From Pseudomonas sp. RIT-PI-AD (GTDB lineage: Bacteria; Pseudomonadota; Gammaproteobacteria; Pseudomonadales; Pseudomonadaceae): 64,000 nt of DNA. Positions 39,324-48,361 of the stretch are shown piece after piece. The stretch lies in NCBI RefSeq assembly GCF_025642785.1, contig NZ_JANZKU010000015.1:1-64000 (forward strand), in the 5' to 3' direction. The translations under genes and the position numbers were made by a program. Positions within the stretch are counted from its first letter, which is position 1; each line of letters starts with the position of its first letter. Below the pieces are notes generated by a model. It ran no database searches. It saw only the letters and a list, made by a program, of their open reading frames with translations, and was not told the origin of the DNA.

Positions 39324-41129
39324 TCAGTAACCGAGGGCGAAGTCTTCCACGGCCATGTCCATCAGGTTGGAAGCACCCGAGAGCATGGTGGCGACGTGGG
39401 TACGGGTACGCGGCAGGATGCGCGCGTAGTAGAAGCGCGCGGTCTGCAGCTTGGCCTTGTAGAAGGCTTCGTCGCCACCGCCGGCGGCCAGCTTCTCCGC
39501 GGCGACACGCGCCATGTCGGCCCAGAAGTACGCCAGGCAGACATAGCCGGAGTACATCAGGTAATCCACCGACGCGGCGCCCACCTCTTCACGGTCCTTC
39601 ATCGCGGCCATGCCGACCTTCATGGTCAGCTCGCCCCACTCCTTGTTCAACTGCGCCAGCGGCTCGGCGAATTCCTTCACCGCTTCGTTGCCTTCGTTGG
39701 CCTGGCAGAACTTGTGGACGATCTTGGTGAAGCCCTTGAGCGCCTCGCCCTGGGTCATCAGCACCTTGCGGCCGAGCAGGTCGAGGGCCTGGATGCCGGT
39801 GGTGCCTTCGTAGAGGCAGGAAATGCGGCTATCGCGCACGTTCTGCTCCATGCCCCACTCGGCGATGAAGCCGTGGCCGCCGTAGATCTGCACGCCATGG
39901 TTGGCCGACTCGAAACCGACTTCGGTCATGAATGCCTTGGCGATCGGGGTGAGGAACGCGAGCATGGCGTCGGCCTGCTTCTTCTGGTCCTCGTCCTGGC
40001 TGCGCTGGACGATGTCCACTTGCTTCGCCGCGTAGTACAGCATGGCCCGGTTGCCTTCGGCGAAGGCTTTCATGGTCAGCAGCATGCGGCGCACGTCAGG
40101 GTGCACGATGATCGGGTCGGCCGCCTTGTCGGGCGCCTTGGGACCGGTCAGCGAACGCATCTGCAGGCGATCGCGGGCGTACTGAAGCCCGCCCTGGAAG
40201 CCGACTTCGGCGTGGGCCAGGCCTTGCAGCGCGGTCCCCAGGCGGGCGGTGTTCATGAAGGTGAACATGCAGTTCAGGCCTTTGTTCGGCGGACCGATCA
40301 GGAAGCCCGTGGCGCCGTCGAAGTTCATCACGCAGGTGGCGTTGCCGTGGATGCCCATCTTGTGCTCGATGGAACCGCAGCTGACCGCGTTGCGCTCGCC
40401 GACGCCGCCCTCTGCGCTGGGCAAGAACTTCGGCACGATGAACAGGGAAATGCCCTTGGTGCCGGCCGGGGCATCCGGCAGGCGAGCCAGCACGATGTGG
40501 ACGATGTTGTCGGCCATGTCGTGCTCGCCGGCGGAGATGAAGATCTTCGTGCCGGAAATGCCGTAGGTGCCGTCGGCGCGGGGCTCGGCCTTGGTGCGCA
40601 GCATGCCCAGGTCGGTGCCGCAGTGGGACTCGGTCAGGCACATGGTGCCGGTCCATTCGCCCGAGACCAGCTTGGTCAGGTAGGTGGCCTGCTGCTCGGG
40701 AGTGCCGTGGGCGTGCAGGGTATTCATCGCGCCATGGGAGAGGCCGGGGTACATGCCCCAGGACCAGTTGGCCTGGCCGACCATCTCGCTGACCGCGAGG
40801 CCGAGGGATTCCGGCAGGCCTTGGCCGCCGTGCTCCACGTCGTGGGCCAGGCTGGGCCAGCCGCCCTCGACGAACTGCTGGTAGGCCTCCTTGAAGCCGC
40901 TCGGAGTCTTCACCCCGGTTTCGCTCCAGGTACAGCCTTCGATGTCGCCCACGCGATTCAGCGGCGCGATCACCTGCTCGCAGAACTTGGCACCTTCCTC
41001 GAGGATGGCGTTGACCATGTCCGGGGTGGCGTCTTCACAACCCGGAAGGCTCTGGTAATGCGCGTCGTAGCCGAGCAGTTCGTCGCGTACGAAACGGATA
41101 TCGCGCAAGGGGGCCTTGTAATCAGGCAT
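39324..41129 (-). CDS. Acyl-CoA dehydrogenase, long FadE type (PA0506-like)
   Basis: 601 aa. Same architecture as the dehydrogenase at 35890. Seen: [20 protein letters not shown] at the FAD site, [34 protein letters not shown] and the catalytic glutamate in [17 protein letters not shown]. It should oxidise fatty acyl-CoA. Upstream, at 41231-41258, are two overlapping PsrA-type operators, so control by the fatty-acid-sensing repressor PsrA is likely; PA0506 of P. aeruginosa is a known PsrA target. A terminator closes the gene, so it is probably monocistronic. Confidence 0.94.
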   Translation of the reverse strand: MPDYKAPLRDIRFVRDELLGYDAHYQSLPGCEDATPDMVNAILEEGAKFCEQVIAPLNRVGDIEGCTWSETGVKTPSGFKEAYQQFVEGGWPSLAHDVEHGGQGLPESLGLAVSEMVGQANWSWGMYPGLSHGAMNTLHAHGTPEQQATYLTKLVSGEWTGTMCLTESHCGTDLGMLRTKAEPRADGTYGISGTKIFISAGEHDMADNIVHIVLARLPDAPAGTKGISLFIVPKFLPSAEGGVGERNAVSCGSIEHKMGIHGNATCVMNFDGATGFLIGPPNKGLNCMFTFMNTARLGTALQGLAHAEVGFQGGLQYARDRLQMRSLTGPKAPDKAADPIIVHPDVRRMLLTMKAFAEGNRAMLYYAAKQVDIVQRSQDEDQKKQADAMLAFLTPIAKAFMTEVGFESANHGVQIYGGHGFIAEWGMEQNVRDSRISCLYEGTTGIQALDLLGRKVLMTQGEALKGFTKIVHKFCQANEGNEAVKEFAEPLAQLNKEWGELTMKVGMAAMKDREEVGAASVDYLMYSGYVCLAYFWADMARVAAEKLAAGGGDEAFYKAKLQTARFYYARILPRTRTHVATMLSGASNLMDMAVEDFALGY

Positions 41130-41230
41130 AGCGGTAAACCTCTGCGGTGGGTTCCTGAGTAGGGTGACCGGTGCGCCGGTCTCTTACGGCTTACGTTGTC
41201 ACCGCGCGGCGCAAGCGTACGCCCCAGCGG

Positions 41231-41258
41231 TCAAACAGGTGTTTGAAACTTACGTTTA
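41231..41258. promoter_or_regulatory. Overlapping PsrA-type operators upstream of the acyl-CoA dehydrogenase
   Basis: CAAAC-AGGT-GTTTG (41232-41245 within TCAAACAGGTGTTTGA, 41231-41246) matches the PsrA consensus [G/C]AAAC-N2-4-GTTT[G/C] perfectly. A second, one-mismatch copy, GAAAC-TTAC-GTTTA (41245-41258), shares a base with it. They sit about 100-130 bp upstream of the dehydrogenase start codon. Confidence 0.8.
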
Positions 41259-41292
41259 CACGCCGGCCTTGTCAAGCGCCCGCCCATCGGGC

Positions 41293-41934
41293 TCAGGCGC
41301 TGAGGTCCAAGGCGGAAGAAGCGTCTTCCACACGCGAAACCCGCCGGTAGGTTTCGACGCCGTCGCCCCCGGCGGTTCGGCCGGCAGCTTCGGATTGCTG
41401 CGAGGCCAGCTCCATCCGGGCACGGGCGGCCTGGGCACTGGCCCGCGCGGCGACACTCAGGTCCTGGCTGGACGGATCGGCCGGCGCCAGGGCGGCCGCC
41501 TGGACCGAGATCATCTTGCGCAGCGTCGTCTCAGGATCGTCGGCGCTGGCGCCGACATTAATGCTCACTTCGCCGCCGACGGCGTAGGTGCGGCCATCGG
41601 GCCCGCGCTCGTAGGTATAGGAAGGTGCGCCCGCGTAAGCGCCGCCGACGGCCGCGTGGGCCTGCTCGTGATTGCGTACGTCGCGGTCGCGATTCGCCAG
41701 TTCGGCGATCTGCTGCTGTTCGAGACGCACGCGTTCGGCGTCGTCGCGCTGCGCCTTGGCGCTGTCCGCCGAAGCGTCGCTGTCGGCGAAGCCTGGGCCG
41801 GACGAAGGCTGCACGGGCGGTACGGGGGATGGGTTGGCGCGAGCCAGATCGGCGGAGCTATCGGGCGAGACGGGGCGCGCCGGCAAGGAATACGGCAGGG
41901 ACGCGACATGAATCATGGCGCTGCCGATCTGCAT
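41293..41934 (-). CDS. SprA-related putative zinc metalloprotease
   Basis: 213 aa. The SprA-related family is recognised from RDVRNHEQAHAAVGGAYAG followed by YTYERGPDGRTYAVGGEVSI. HEQAH (H89-H93) is a perfect HExxH zinc motif. The N-terminal 50 residues are proline/serine rich and the C-terminal part is alanine-rich helix. No signal peptide is clear. Proteolysis has not been shown for most members. ATG 41934 has AAGGA upstream; ATG 41916 is an alternative. Confidence 0.8.
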   Translation of the reverse strand: MQIGSAMIHVASLPYSLPARPVSPDSSADLARANPSPVPPVQPSSGPGFADSDASADSAKAQRDDAERVRLEQQQIAELANRDRDVRNHEQAHAAVGGAYAGAPSYTYERGPDGRTYAVGGEVSINVGASADDPETTLRKMISVQAAALAPADPSSQDLSVAARASAQAARARMELASQQSEAAGRTAGGDGVETYRRVSRVEDASSALDLSA

Positions 41935-41985
41935 GAAAGAATCCTTGCCCCCTCGTCATCATGACCGCCGGGCGTGGCGAAACAC

Positions 41986-42255
41986 TCAGGCGCGAATGTC
42001 GATCAGGGTGCCGAGCACTTCGTCGGCGGTTTCCACCACGCGGGCACCGGCTTGGGCCTCGTACTTCCCGCTGTTCAGCTCCACCATGTCGCTGGCCACG
42101 TCGGCGCTGTCCGTCCGCGCCTGGCTGTTGCCCAAGGCCTGCGCGGTACGGTCCACGCCGGCACCGGCGATATTCGAGGCCGCCTGGTCGATGCGTCGCT
42201 GCCCGGACTGAATGCCGCCAAGGCCGACGTTGAAGGCGCTTCCGGAGATTTGCAT
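41986..42255 (-). CDS. Small flagellar-rod-like protein
   Basis: 89 aa from ATG 42255 with a GGAGT Shine-Dalgarno; a longer frame to 42345 has no such site. The N-terminus (MQISGSAFNVGLGGIQSGQR, then RIDQAASNIAG) resembles the N-terminal helix of flagellar basal-body rod proteins, which end in a similar ASNIAN motif. No other flagellar gene is nearby. It precedes the SprA-like gene by 51 bp on the same strand. Whether it is exported by the flagellar system is unknown. Confidence 0.75.
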   Translation of the reverse strand: MQISGSAFNVGLGGIQSGQRRIDQAASNIAGAGVDRTAQALGNSQARTDSADVASDMVELNSGKYEAQAGARVVETADEVLGTLIDIRA

Positions 42256-42349
42256 ACGGACTCCTACATCTCGAAAGAGACGAATGCCCACATTGAAGCA
42301 GATAATGCTCGAAAAATGTACAAACGAAAGGCTATCGCCGAGCAATTGC

Positions 42350-43039
42350 TTATAGCGATCCCAGCAATGCCGCCATGTCGAGGCAATCCGCGACGGCCGC
42401 GGGCGACGGCGGGATCAGGTGCGGTACCCGCCCCAGGCAAGGCGCGGGCAGGCGCTCGACCAGGGTCGCGAGGTTGTCCTCCAGCCTCGAAACGGTCGGG
42501 TCGATCAAGTTGGCGACCCAGCCCGCCAGGCGCAGGCCGTCGCGAGCGATGGCCTCGGCGCTGAGCATGGCGTGGTTGATGCAGCCCAGGCGCACGCCCA
42601 CCACGAGAATCACCGGCAGGTCGAGGGCGACCGCCAGGTCCGACAGGTTCTCCGCGCCGGACAGCGGCACACGCCAGCCCCCCGCGCCTTCCACCAGGGT
42701 GAAGTCCGCGCCCTTGGCCAGGACAGTCCGCACCGGTTCGAGCAACCGCGCCACGCTCAACTCCAGCCCGGCCTCGCGCGCCGCCAGATGAGGCGCGATC
42801 GCCGGGGCGAAGGCCAGTGGATTCACTTCCTCGTAGCGCAGCGCCAGGCTGCATTCGCCGAGCAACGCCAGGGCGTCGTCGTTGCGCAAGCCGTCGGCGC
42901 CGGGCCGGCACCCGGACGCCACCGGCTTGGCTGCGGCGGTGGACAAGCCCGCGCGCCGCGCGGCATGCAGCAGGCCGGCGGCGATGGTGGTCTTGCCGAT
43001 TTCGGTATCGGTTCCGCTGACGAAGTAGGCGTGGGTCAT
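42350..43039 (-). CDS. bioD: Dethiobiotin synthetase
   Basis: 229 aa. The P-loop FVSGTDTEIGKTTIAAGLL and KPVASGC are diagnostic; VEGAGGWRVPL is the conserved second loop. BioD closes the ureido ring of dethiobiotin using ATP and CO2. The ATG at 43039 gives the normal N-terminus. It is the last bio gene, separated from bioC by 89 bp that contain a REP-like hairpin, which may lower its expression relative to the earlier genes. Confidence 0.95.
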   Translation of the reverse strand: MTHAYFVSGTDTEIGKTTIAAGLLHAARRAGLSTAAAKPVASGCRPGADGLRNDDALALLGECSLALRYEEVNPLAFAPAIAPHLAAREAGLELSVARLLEPVRTVLAKGADFTLVEGAGGWRVPLSGAENLSDLAVALDLPVILVVGVRLGCINHAMLSAEAIARDGLRLAGWVANLIDPTVSRLEDNLATLVERLPAPCLGRVPHLIPPSPAAVADCLDMAALLGSL

Positions 43040-43084
43040 GGCGAAGGCGTTCCGGTTGTTTGCGGTCGAAGTCACTCCCATTCA

Positions 43085-43114
43085 GCTCGTGGGAGCGGCT
43101 TCAGCCGCGAAAGG
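43085..43114. repeat. REP-like palindromic repeat
   Basis: GTGGGAGCGGCT-TC-AGCCGCGAAAGG resembles the common Pseudomonas REP unit (GTGGGAGCGGGC...GCCCGCGA). Six base pairs around a 2-nt loop form the head. Located between bioC and bioD. Confidence 0.65.
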
Positions 43115-43128
43115 AATGAAGGAAAGAA

Positions 43129-43935
43129 TCAAGGCCGCCGCAGCACGCCATAGACCACCTGGTAGGTGACCGGCAATCCCGCGGCCTCGCGTTGGCGCTC
43201 GTAGGCATCGTTGAGCGCGCGTATCCGCGCCGGCCCGGTCAGGCCGCCGGGGCGACCGGGATTGAGGTTGTGCGCGCCGAGGGCCTTGAGTTCATGGGTC
43301 AGTTGGCGCAGATCGGCGACGTGCAGGCGTTCGGCGCGGCGTTGCAGGTGCAGCACCTGCAAACCGCTGGCGGCGCAGTGTCGCTGGTACGCCTCGAAAC
43401 GGCGGAAGCGGTTGACGTGGACGAAACCGTCCACCGCCTCCCAGCTGTCGCGCAACTCCTGCAGGGTGCCGACGCAGAGGCTGGAAAACGCCAGTCGGCC
43501 GCCGGGCCGTAGCACGCGGCGCGCCTCGTCGAGCACGGTGGCGAAATCGGCGCACCACTGCAGCGCCAAACTGCTGAACAGCAGGTCGACGCTGGCCTCG
43601 CGCAGGGGCAGGCATTCCGCATCGCCGGCGACGAAATGCGCCGCGCCACCCAGCGGGCGGGCATGCCGCAGCATGCCCTCGGCGATATCCAGCGCCAGCC
43701 CTTCGGCGCGGGGGAAGCGTGCCCCCAGGGCCCGGGTGAAATAGCCGGTACCGCAGCCCAGGTCGAGCCAGCGCTGCGGCGCGCCTTCGTCCGGCAGGCA
43801 TTCGAGCAGCGTTTCGCCCACCCGTCGCTGCAAGCCGGCGACACTGTCATAGCTGCCCGCGGCGCGGGAGAAGGACGCCGCTACCTGGCGCTTGTCCGGC
43901 AACGGCGAATCGATGGGAAAACGGCGCTCAGTCAT
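43129..43935 (-). CDS. bioC: Malonyl-ACP O-methyltransferase BioC
   Basis: 268 aa. The SAM-binding motif [14 protein letters not shown] and the acidic LALDIAEGM are standard for class I methyltransferases, and the neighbours bioH and bioD settle the assignment. BioC methylates malonyl-ACP so that the fatty-acid machinery can build pimeloyl. The start overlaps bioH by 8 bp. A longer open frame upstream lies inside bioH. Confidence 0.95.
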   Translation of the reverse strand: MTERRFPIDSPLPDKRQVAASFSRAAGSYDSVAGLQRRVGETLLECLPDEGAPQRWLDLGCGTGYFTRALGARFPRAEGLALDIAEGMLRHARPLGGAAHFVAGDAECLPLREASVDLLFSSLALQWCADFATVLDEARRVLRPGGRLAFSSLCVGTLQELRDSWEAVDGFVHVNRFRRFEAYQRHCAASGLQVLHLQRRAERLHVADLRQLTHELKALGAHNLNPGRPGGLTGPARIRALNDAYERQREAAGLPVTYQVVYGVLRRP

Positions 43936-44650
43936 GCTCGCCTCCGTCGATGAATCGCAGCAGCGCCTCGGCGACGCGGTCCGGATACTCAAGGGGCAGG
44001 CCGTGGCTGGCGTCGAACGTCTCCACCTCCAGGTCGGGCAGCCAGGCCAGCAATGCCTCGGCGGCCGCCGCCGGCACCAGGGCATCCTGGCGACCGAACA
44101 GGTGCAGTTGCGGTCCGGCATAGCCGCGCAGGGCGAGGCGCCCGTCGAGGTCGGCGAGCAGGCGCAGGCCGGCCGCCAGGGCGTCGACGGCGATGCGCGG
44201 CTGGGTCACCTGCAACTGCCGGGCGAGCGTGCGCGGATCGAAGGCGCCGCGGCTGGCCAGCAGGCTGAAACGCTTCAGGGTCTGCTCGGCGTCCAGGGCG
44301 AAGGCTTCGCAGAAGGTTTCGAAGACCGGCGCCGGCATTGCCGTCGGCCAGTCCGCGCGGCGGGCAAAGCAAGCGTTGCTGGCGAAGGTGATCAGCCCCG
44401 GGCAGGCATCGCCACGACGCGCGGCGAGCTGGGTCGCCAGCATGCCGCCGAGGGACCAGCCGGCGAGCCAGGCGCCTGTCGGCAGGCGGGCGTCGAGCTC
44501 GTCGAGCCAGGCGTCGGCATCGCTGCGTTGCGGCAGTTCGGCGAGGTCCACTCGCAGGTGCCGCGCGCGCGACAGGAGCGCCTCTTGCAGCGGTTGCAGG
44601 GCGGCGGCGCCGAAGCTCCAGCCGGGCAGCAGAACCAGGCGATCACGCAT
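43928..44650 (-). CDS. bioH: Pimeloyl-ACP methyl ester carboxylesterase BioH
   Basis: 240 aa alpha/beta hydrolase. The nucleophile elbow is GWSLGG, the acid lies in LFGRQDALV, and the histidine in ASHGLPL. BioH removes the methyl group placed by BioC and ends pimeloyl synthesis. It overlaps bioF by 8 bp and bioC by 8 bp, so the three are translationally coupled. Confidence 0.94.
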   Translation of the reverse strand: MRDRLVLLPGWSFGAAALQPLQEALLSRARHLRVDLAELPQRSDADAWLDELDARLPTGAWLAGWSLGGMLATQLAARRGDACPGLITFASNACFARRADWPTAMPAPVFETFCEAFALDAEQTLKRFSLLASRGAFDPRTLARQLQVTQPRIAVDALAAGLRLLADLDGRLALRGYAGPQLHLFGRQDALVPAAAAEALLAWLPDLEVETFDASHGLPLEYPDRVAEALLRFIDGGEHD

Positions 44651-45824
44651 CTTCGCCAGGCTCCCGGTTCAATTCTTCCCAGCCGTCGGCGAGGGCTTCC
44701 AGCAGGCGCTCGACCTGGGCCTCGCTGTGGGCGGCGCTGAAGGTCACCCGCAGCCGCGCACTGCCGGCCGGCACCGTGGGCGGGCGGATCGCACCGACCA
44801 ACAGGCCGCGTCGGCGCAACAGGCTCGACAGGCGCAGCGCGCGGGCGCTGTCGCCCACCAGGATCGGCTGGATCGGCGTCGGGCTGTCCATCAACGTCAG
44901 GCCCATGGCTTCGGCACCCTGGCGGAAACGCGCGACCAGGCGGTTCAGGTGCTCGCGGCGCCAGTGTTCGCGACGCACCAACTCCAGGCTCTTCAGCGTC
45001 GCGCAGGCCACCGCCGGCGGCTGGCTGGTGGTGTAGATGTAGGGGCGGGCGAACTGGATCAGCGTCTCGATCAGTTCCTCGCTGCCGGCGACGAAGGCGC
45101 CGGCGGTGCCAAAGGCCTTGCCGAGGGTGCCGACCAGCACCGGGACGTCCTCGAGGCCCAGGCCGAAATGCTCGACGATGCCGCCGCCGGTGGCACCCAG
45201 CGGGCCGACGCCATGGGCGTCGTCGACCATCATCCAGGCGCCTTGACGGCGTGCCCGGGCGCACAGGGCCGGCAGGTCGGCGAGGTCGCCGTCCATGCTG
45301 AACACGCCGTCGCTGACCACCAGGGTATTGCCGCTGGCCTTCTCAAGGCGCTTGGCGAGGCTATCGGCGTCGTTATGCAGGTAGCGCGAGAAGCGCGCGC
45401 CGGAAAGCAGACCGGCATCGAGTAGGGAAGCGTGGTTGAGGCGGTCTTCCAGCACCGTGTCGCCCTGGCCGACCAGCGCGGTGACCGCCGCCAGGTTGGC
45501 CATGTAGCCGGTGGAGAACAGCAGCGCGCGCGGTCGCCCGGTGAAGTCGGCGAGGGCCAGCTCCAGTTCGTGGTGCGGGCCGCTGTGGCCGATCACCAGG
45601 TGCGAGGCGCCACCGCCGACGCCCCAGCGCGCGGCGCCGTCGCGCAGCGCGCGGATCACCTCGGGATGATTGGCCAAGCCGAGGTAATCGTTGGAGCAGA
45701 ACGCCAGCAGCTCCTCGCCGTCGACACGGGCGAGCGGCGCCTGGGGACTTTCCAGCAGCGGCCGCTGGCGATGGAGGTGCGCGGCGCGGCGCTCGGCGAG
45801 GCGGGCGGAAAGGTCGAAGGTCAT
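44643..45824 (-). CDS. bioF: 8-amino-7-oxononanoate synthase
   Basis: 393 aa PLP enzyme joining pimeloyl-ACP (or -CoA) with alanine. Motifs: [39 protein letters not shown], and the PLP lysine in GTLGKAFG. The ATG at 45824 begins the conserved start; the open frame continuing upstream crosses the repeats and bioB and is not coding. It is separated from bioB by 107 bp of palindromic repeats. Confidence 0.96.
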   Translation of the reverse strand: MTFDLSARLAERRAAHLHRQRPLLESPQAPLARVDGEELLAFCSNDYLGLANHPEVIRALRDGAARWGVGGGASHLVIGHSGPHHELELALADFTGRPRALLFSTGYMANLAAVTALVGQGDTVLEDRLNHASLLDAGLLSGARFSRYLHNDADSLAKRLEKASGNTLVVSDGVFSMDGDLADLPALCARARRQGAWMMVDDAHGVGPLGATGGGIVEHFGLGLEDVPVLVGTLGKAFGTAGAFVAGSEELIETLIQFARPYIYTTSQPPAVACATLKSLELVRREHWRREHLNRLVARFRQGAEAMGLTLMDSPTPIQPILVGDSARALRLSSLLRRRGLLVGAIRPPTVPAGSARLRVTFSAAHSEAQVERLLEALADGWEELNREPGEDA

Positions 45825-45841
45825 GGACGACACCAGTAGCC

Positions 45842-45921
45842 GGTGGATGACCGCAAGCGGGTCATCCACCCACCAGCACGTCAGGTTCTGCGTAGGGTGG
45901 CTGACGCGAAGCTCAGCCACC
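45842..45921. repeat. Pair of extragenic palindromic repeats between bioF and bioB
   Basis: Unit 1 is GGTGGATGACC (45842-45852) with its exact complement at 45860-45870. Unit 2 is GGTGGCTGA (45896-45904) with its exact complement at 45913-45921, inside GTAGGGTGG-type sequence. Both belong to a repeat type scattered in many Pseudomonas genomes. They may form mRNA hairpins that stabilise upstream bioB or limit read-through to bioF. Confidence 0.75.
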
Positions 45922-45931
45922 GCGCACAAGG

Positions 45932-46990
45932 TCAGGCCGAGGCGGCGTTGTAGAACAGCTTGGAATCGCGTTGCTCCACCAGGGCTTGCTCGATGGCGGC
46001 CTGGTGCACCTCGTCGGGGTGCTCGTGGCGTGCCTCCGGCTGAATGCCGAGGCGGGCGAACAGCTGCATGTCCTTGCCCGCCTGCGGGTTGGCGGTGGTC
46101 AGCAGTTTCTCGCCGTAGAAGATCGAGTTGGCGCCGGCGAAGAACGCCAAGGCCTGCATCTGGTCGTTCATCTGCTCGCGACCGGCGGACAGGCGCACGT
46201 GGGACTTCGGCATCATGATCCGCGCCACCGCCAGGGTACGGATGAAGTCGAACGGGTCGACGTCCTTTTCCTCCGCCAGGGGCGTGCCCTTGACCTTCAC
46301 CAGCATGTTGATCGGCACCGACTCGGGGTGCTCGGGCAGGTTCGCCAGCTGGATCAGCAACCCGGCGCGGTCGTCCAGGGACTCGCCCATGCCGAGGATG
46401 CCGCCGGAGCAGATCTTCATCCCCGCCTCGCGCACGTAGGCCAGGGTCTGCAGACGCTCGGAATAGGTGCGGGTGGTGATGATGTTGCCGTAGAACTCCG
46501 GCGAGGTGTCCAGGTTGTGGTTGTAGTAGTCGAGGCCGGCATCGGCCAGGGCCTGGGTCTGCTCGCGGTCGAGCTTGCCGAGGGTCATGCAGGTTTCCAG
46601 GCCGAGGGCCTTGACGCCTTCGACCATCTTCAGCACGTAGGGCATGTCCTTGGCCGAGGGGTGTTTCCAGGCGGCGCCCATGCAGAAACGCGTCGAGCCG
46701 ATGGCCTTGGCTTCGGCGGCAGCCTCCAGCACCTTCTGCACCTCCATCAGCTTCTGCTTGTCCAGGCCGGTGTTGTAATGGCCGGATTGCGGGCAATATT
46801 TGCAGTCTTCCGGGCAGGCGCCGGTCTTGATCGAGAGCAGCGTGGAGACCTGTACGCGATTGGGGTCGAAGTGCGTCCGGTGCAGGGTCTGGGCCTGGAA
46901 CAGCAGGTCGTTGAACGGCTGCTCGAACAACGCCCTGACTTCGGCGAGGGTCCAGTCGTGACGGGTGTTCAGGTGGGCGGTGGCACTCAT
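45932..46990 (-). CDS. bioB: Biotin synthase
   Basis: 352 aa radical-SAM enzyme. The 4Fe-4S cysteines are in CPEDCKYC ([14 protein letters not shown]), and [13 protein letters not shown] and [10 protein letters not shown] are family hallmarks. It inserts sulfur in dethiobiotin. The ATG at 46990 has GAGGAGT upstream. It is the first gene of bioB-F-H-C-D, driven by the promoter at 47080-47107 and probably repressed by BirA. Confidence 0.97.
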   Translation of the reverse strand: MSATAHLNTRHDWTLAEVRALFEQPFNDLLFQAQTLHRTHFDPNRVQVSTLLSIKTGACPEDCKYCPQSGHYNTGLDKQKLMEVQKVLEAAAEAKAIGSTRFCMGAAWKHPSAKDMPYVLKMVEGVKALGLETCMTLGKLDREQTQALADAGLDYYNHNLDTSPEFYGNIITTRTYSERLQTLAYVREAGMKICSGGILGMGESLDDRAGLLIQLANLPEHPESVPINMLVKVKGTPLAEEKDVDPFDFIRTLAVARIMMPKSHVRLSAGREQMNDQMQALAFFAGANSIFYGEKLLTTANPQAGKDMQLFARLGIQPEARHEHPDEVHQAAIEQALVEQRDSKLFYNAASA

Positions 46991-47079
46991 GGGACTCCTC
47001 GCGGCGCTCAGGCGGCGTCTTGGTCGGGGCATGGACGGTAGATGCCCACCGGCGTGGCGGCGGGGCTCAGGCTCAAGGC

Positions 47080-47107
47080 ATGATAAGAGCCCATAGGATG
47101 CTGTCAA
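47080..47107 (-). promoter_or_regulatory. bioB promoter
   Basis: On the minus strand, a perfect TTGACA (47107-47102), a 16-bp spacer and TATCAT (47085-47080) form a good sigma-70 promoter, 90 bp upstream of the bioB start codon. The -35 box lies inside a BirA half site. Confidence 0.75.
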
Positions 47108-47131
47108 CCGCGCCCGAGACACAGGTTTACA
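47102..47131. promoter_or_regulatory. BirA-type biotin operator
   Basis: TGTCAACC (47102-47109), 14 bp, GGTTTACA (47124-47131). The BirA consensus is TTGTAAACC-N14-16-GGTTTACAA. The right half is exact; the left differs at one base, and that base makes the bioB -35 box TTGACA. Binding would therefore cover the promoter. Confidence 0.75.
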
Positions 47132-47216
47132 CCTGGTCATTTATCAACCTACACGGATGAGCGAACCCGAGCCGGGCTTCCCCACTCCAAGCTGCATCCC
47201 CTTGCGAGACCATACG

Positions 47217-47510
47217 ATGCGCGTAGAAAACTTCTTCGACTGGCTGGGCCATGCCATGGGCAAGGCGATCCGCTTCATCGTCGACCTGCTGTCCGGCGTG
47301 CTCGGCGCGGTCTGGGGGGCGATGGACGATTTCCTCCACGGCATGGCGCGCGCCATCGGCATGGACGTGTCGATCTTCAGCTTCATCCTGCTGATCGTCG
47401 GGCTGTTGTTGCTGTACAGCGGCGTCCGCGCGCTGATGCGCCGCTCGATCATCGGCGGAGTGATCTGGATCTTCCTCGGGCTCATCGTGATGAGCTGGCT
47501 GATCCACTGA
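47217..47510 (+). CDS. Small membrane protein of unknown function
   Basis: 97 aa from ATG 47217. A first amphipathic/hydrophobic half (WLGHAMGKAIRFIVDLLSG) is followed by two likely membrane helices (FSFILLIVGLLLLYSGV and GGVIWIFLGLIVMSWLI). It is divergent from bioB. An in-frame ATG at 47157 adds residues without a ribosome site. No family with known function is recognised. Confidence 0.75.
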   Translation: MRVENFFDWLGHAMGKAIRFIVDLLSGVLGAVWGAMDDFLHGMARAIGMDVSIFSFILLIVGLLLLYSGVRALMRRSIIGGVIWIFLGLIVMSWLIH

Positions 47511-47544
47511 CACCCCGCTCCACCGGCCCAGGGAGGGGCCGTAC

Positions 47545-48285
47545 ATGGCCCTATCCTTCGCCTCGCTCGACCGCTGGCGCCCGTCCTGGACCCGCCCGCG
47601 CCTCGCCTGCCAGCTCTGCGGCGCCCAGGCCGATCATCCTCGAGCGCCGATCTGCAACGGCTGCCAGGCCGACCTGCCCTGGCTTCGCGCGTCCTGCCAA
47701 GTCTGCGCGCTACCCCTGCCCGTGGCCGGGCAGACCTGTGGCGCCTGCCTGAAGCGACCGCCGGCGTTCGCCCGGGTCGAGGCGCCCTGGCGCTACGGTT
47801 TCCCCCTGGACAGCCTGATCACCCGGTTCAAGCACCAGGCCGACTGGCCCCACGGGCGCCTGCTCGGCGAGCTGCTGGCGGAGCACCTGCGCCACGCCTT
47901 CGACGAACACCTGCCGCGCCCGGATCTGCTGCTGCCGGTGCCGCTGGCGGCCGGCCGGCTGCGCCAGCGCGGCTTCAACCAGGCGGAGATGCTGGCCGGC
48001 TGGCTCGCCCGCGAGCTGGCGCTGCCGGTGGAACGCCAGTGGCTGCACCGCGAGCGGGAGACGCCCGCGCAACAGGGACTCGACGGCGCGGCGCGGCGGC
48101 GCAACCTGCGCCAGGCCTTCGCCCTGTCCGCCCGGGCGGCCGCGGCGGGGCGCCACCTGGCCCTGGTGGACGACGTACTCACCACCGGCGCCACCGCCGA
48201 GGCCCTGGCCCGCCTGTTGCGCCGCGCCGGCGCCGCGCGGGTGGACGTCTACTGCCTGGCGCGCACACCGAAACCCGGCGACTGA
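47545..48285 (+). CDS. comF: ComF family phosphoribosyltransferase-like protein
   Basis: 246 aa. N-terminal cysteine pairs CQLCG, CNGC, CQVC, CGAC form a likely zinc site. The PRPP-binding loop is ALVDDVLTTGATAEALA. ComF proteins are needed for DNA uptake in naturally competent bacteria; many Pseudomonas carry the gene beside bioB. Role here is inferred from family. Confidence 0.9.
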   Translation: MALSFASLDRWRPSWTRPRLACQLCGAQADHPRAPICNGCQADLPWLRASCQVCALPLPVAGQTCGACLKRPPAFARVEAPWRYGFPLDSLITRFKHQADWPHGRLLGELLAEHLRHAFDEHLPRPDLLLPVPLAAGRLRQRGFNQAEMLAGWLARELALPVERQWLHRERETPAQQGLDGAARRRNLRQAFALSARAAAAGRHLALVDDVLTTGATAEALARLLRRAGAARVDVYCLARTPKPGD

Positions 48286-48361
48286 GGCCTGGCCGCACCG
48301 TTGACCCGTCCCTGGGGATCGCGCATGGTGGGCCCTCTCCGAACCACCCGCGTCGCCCTCG

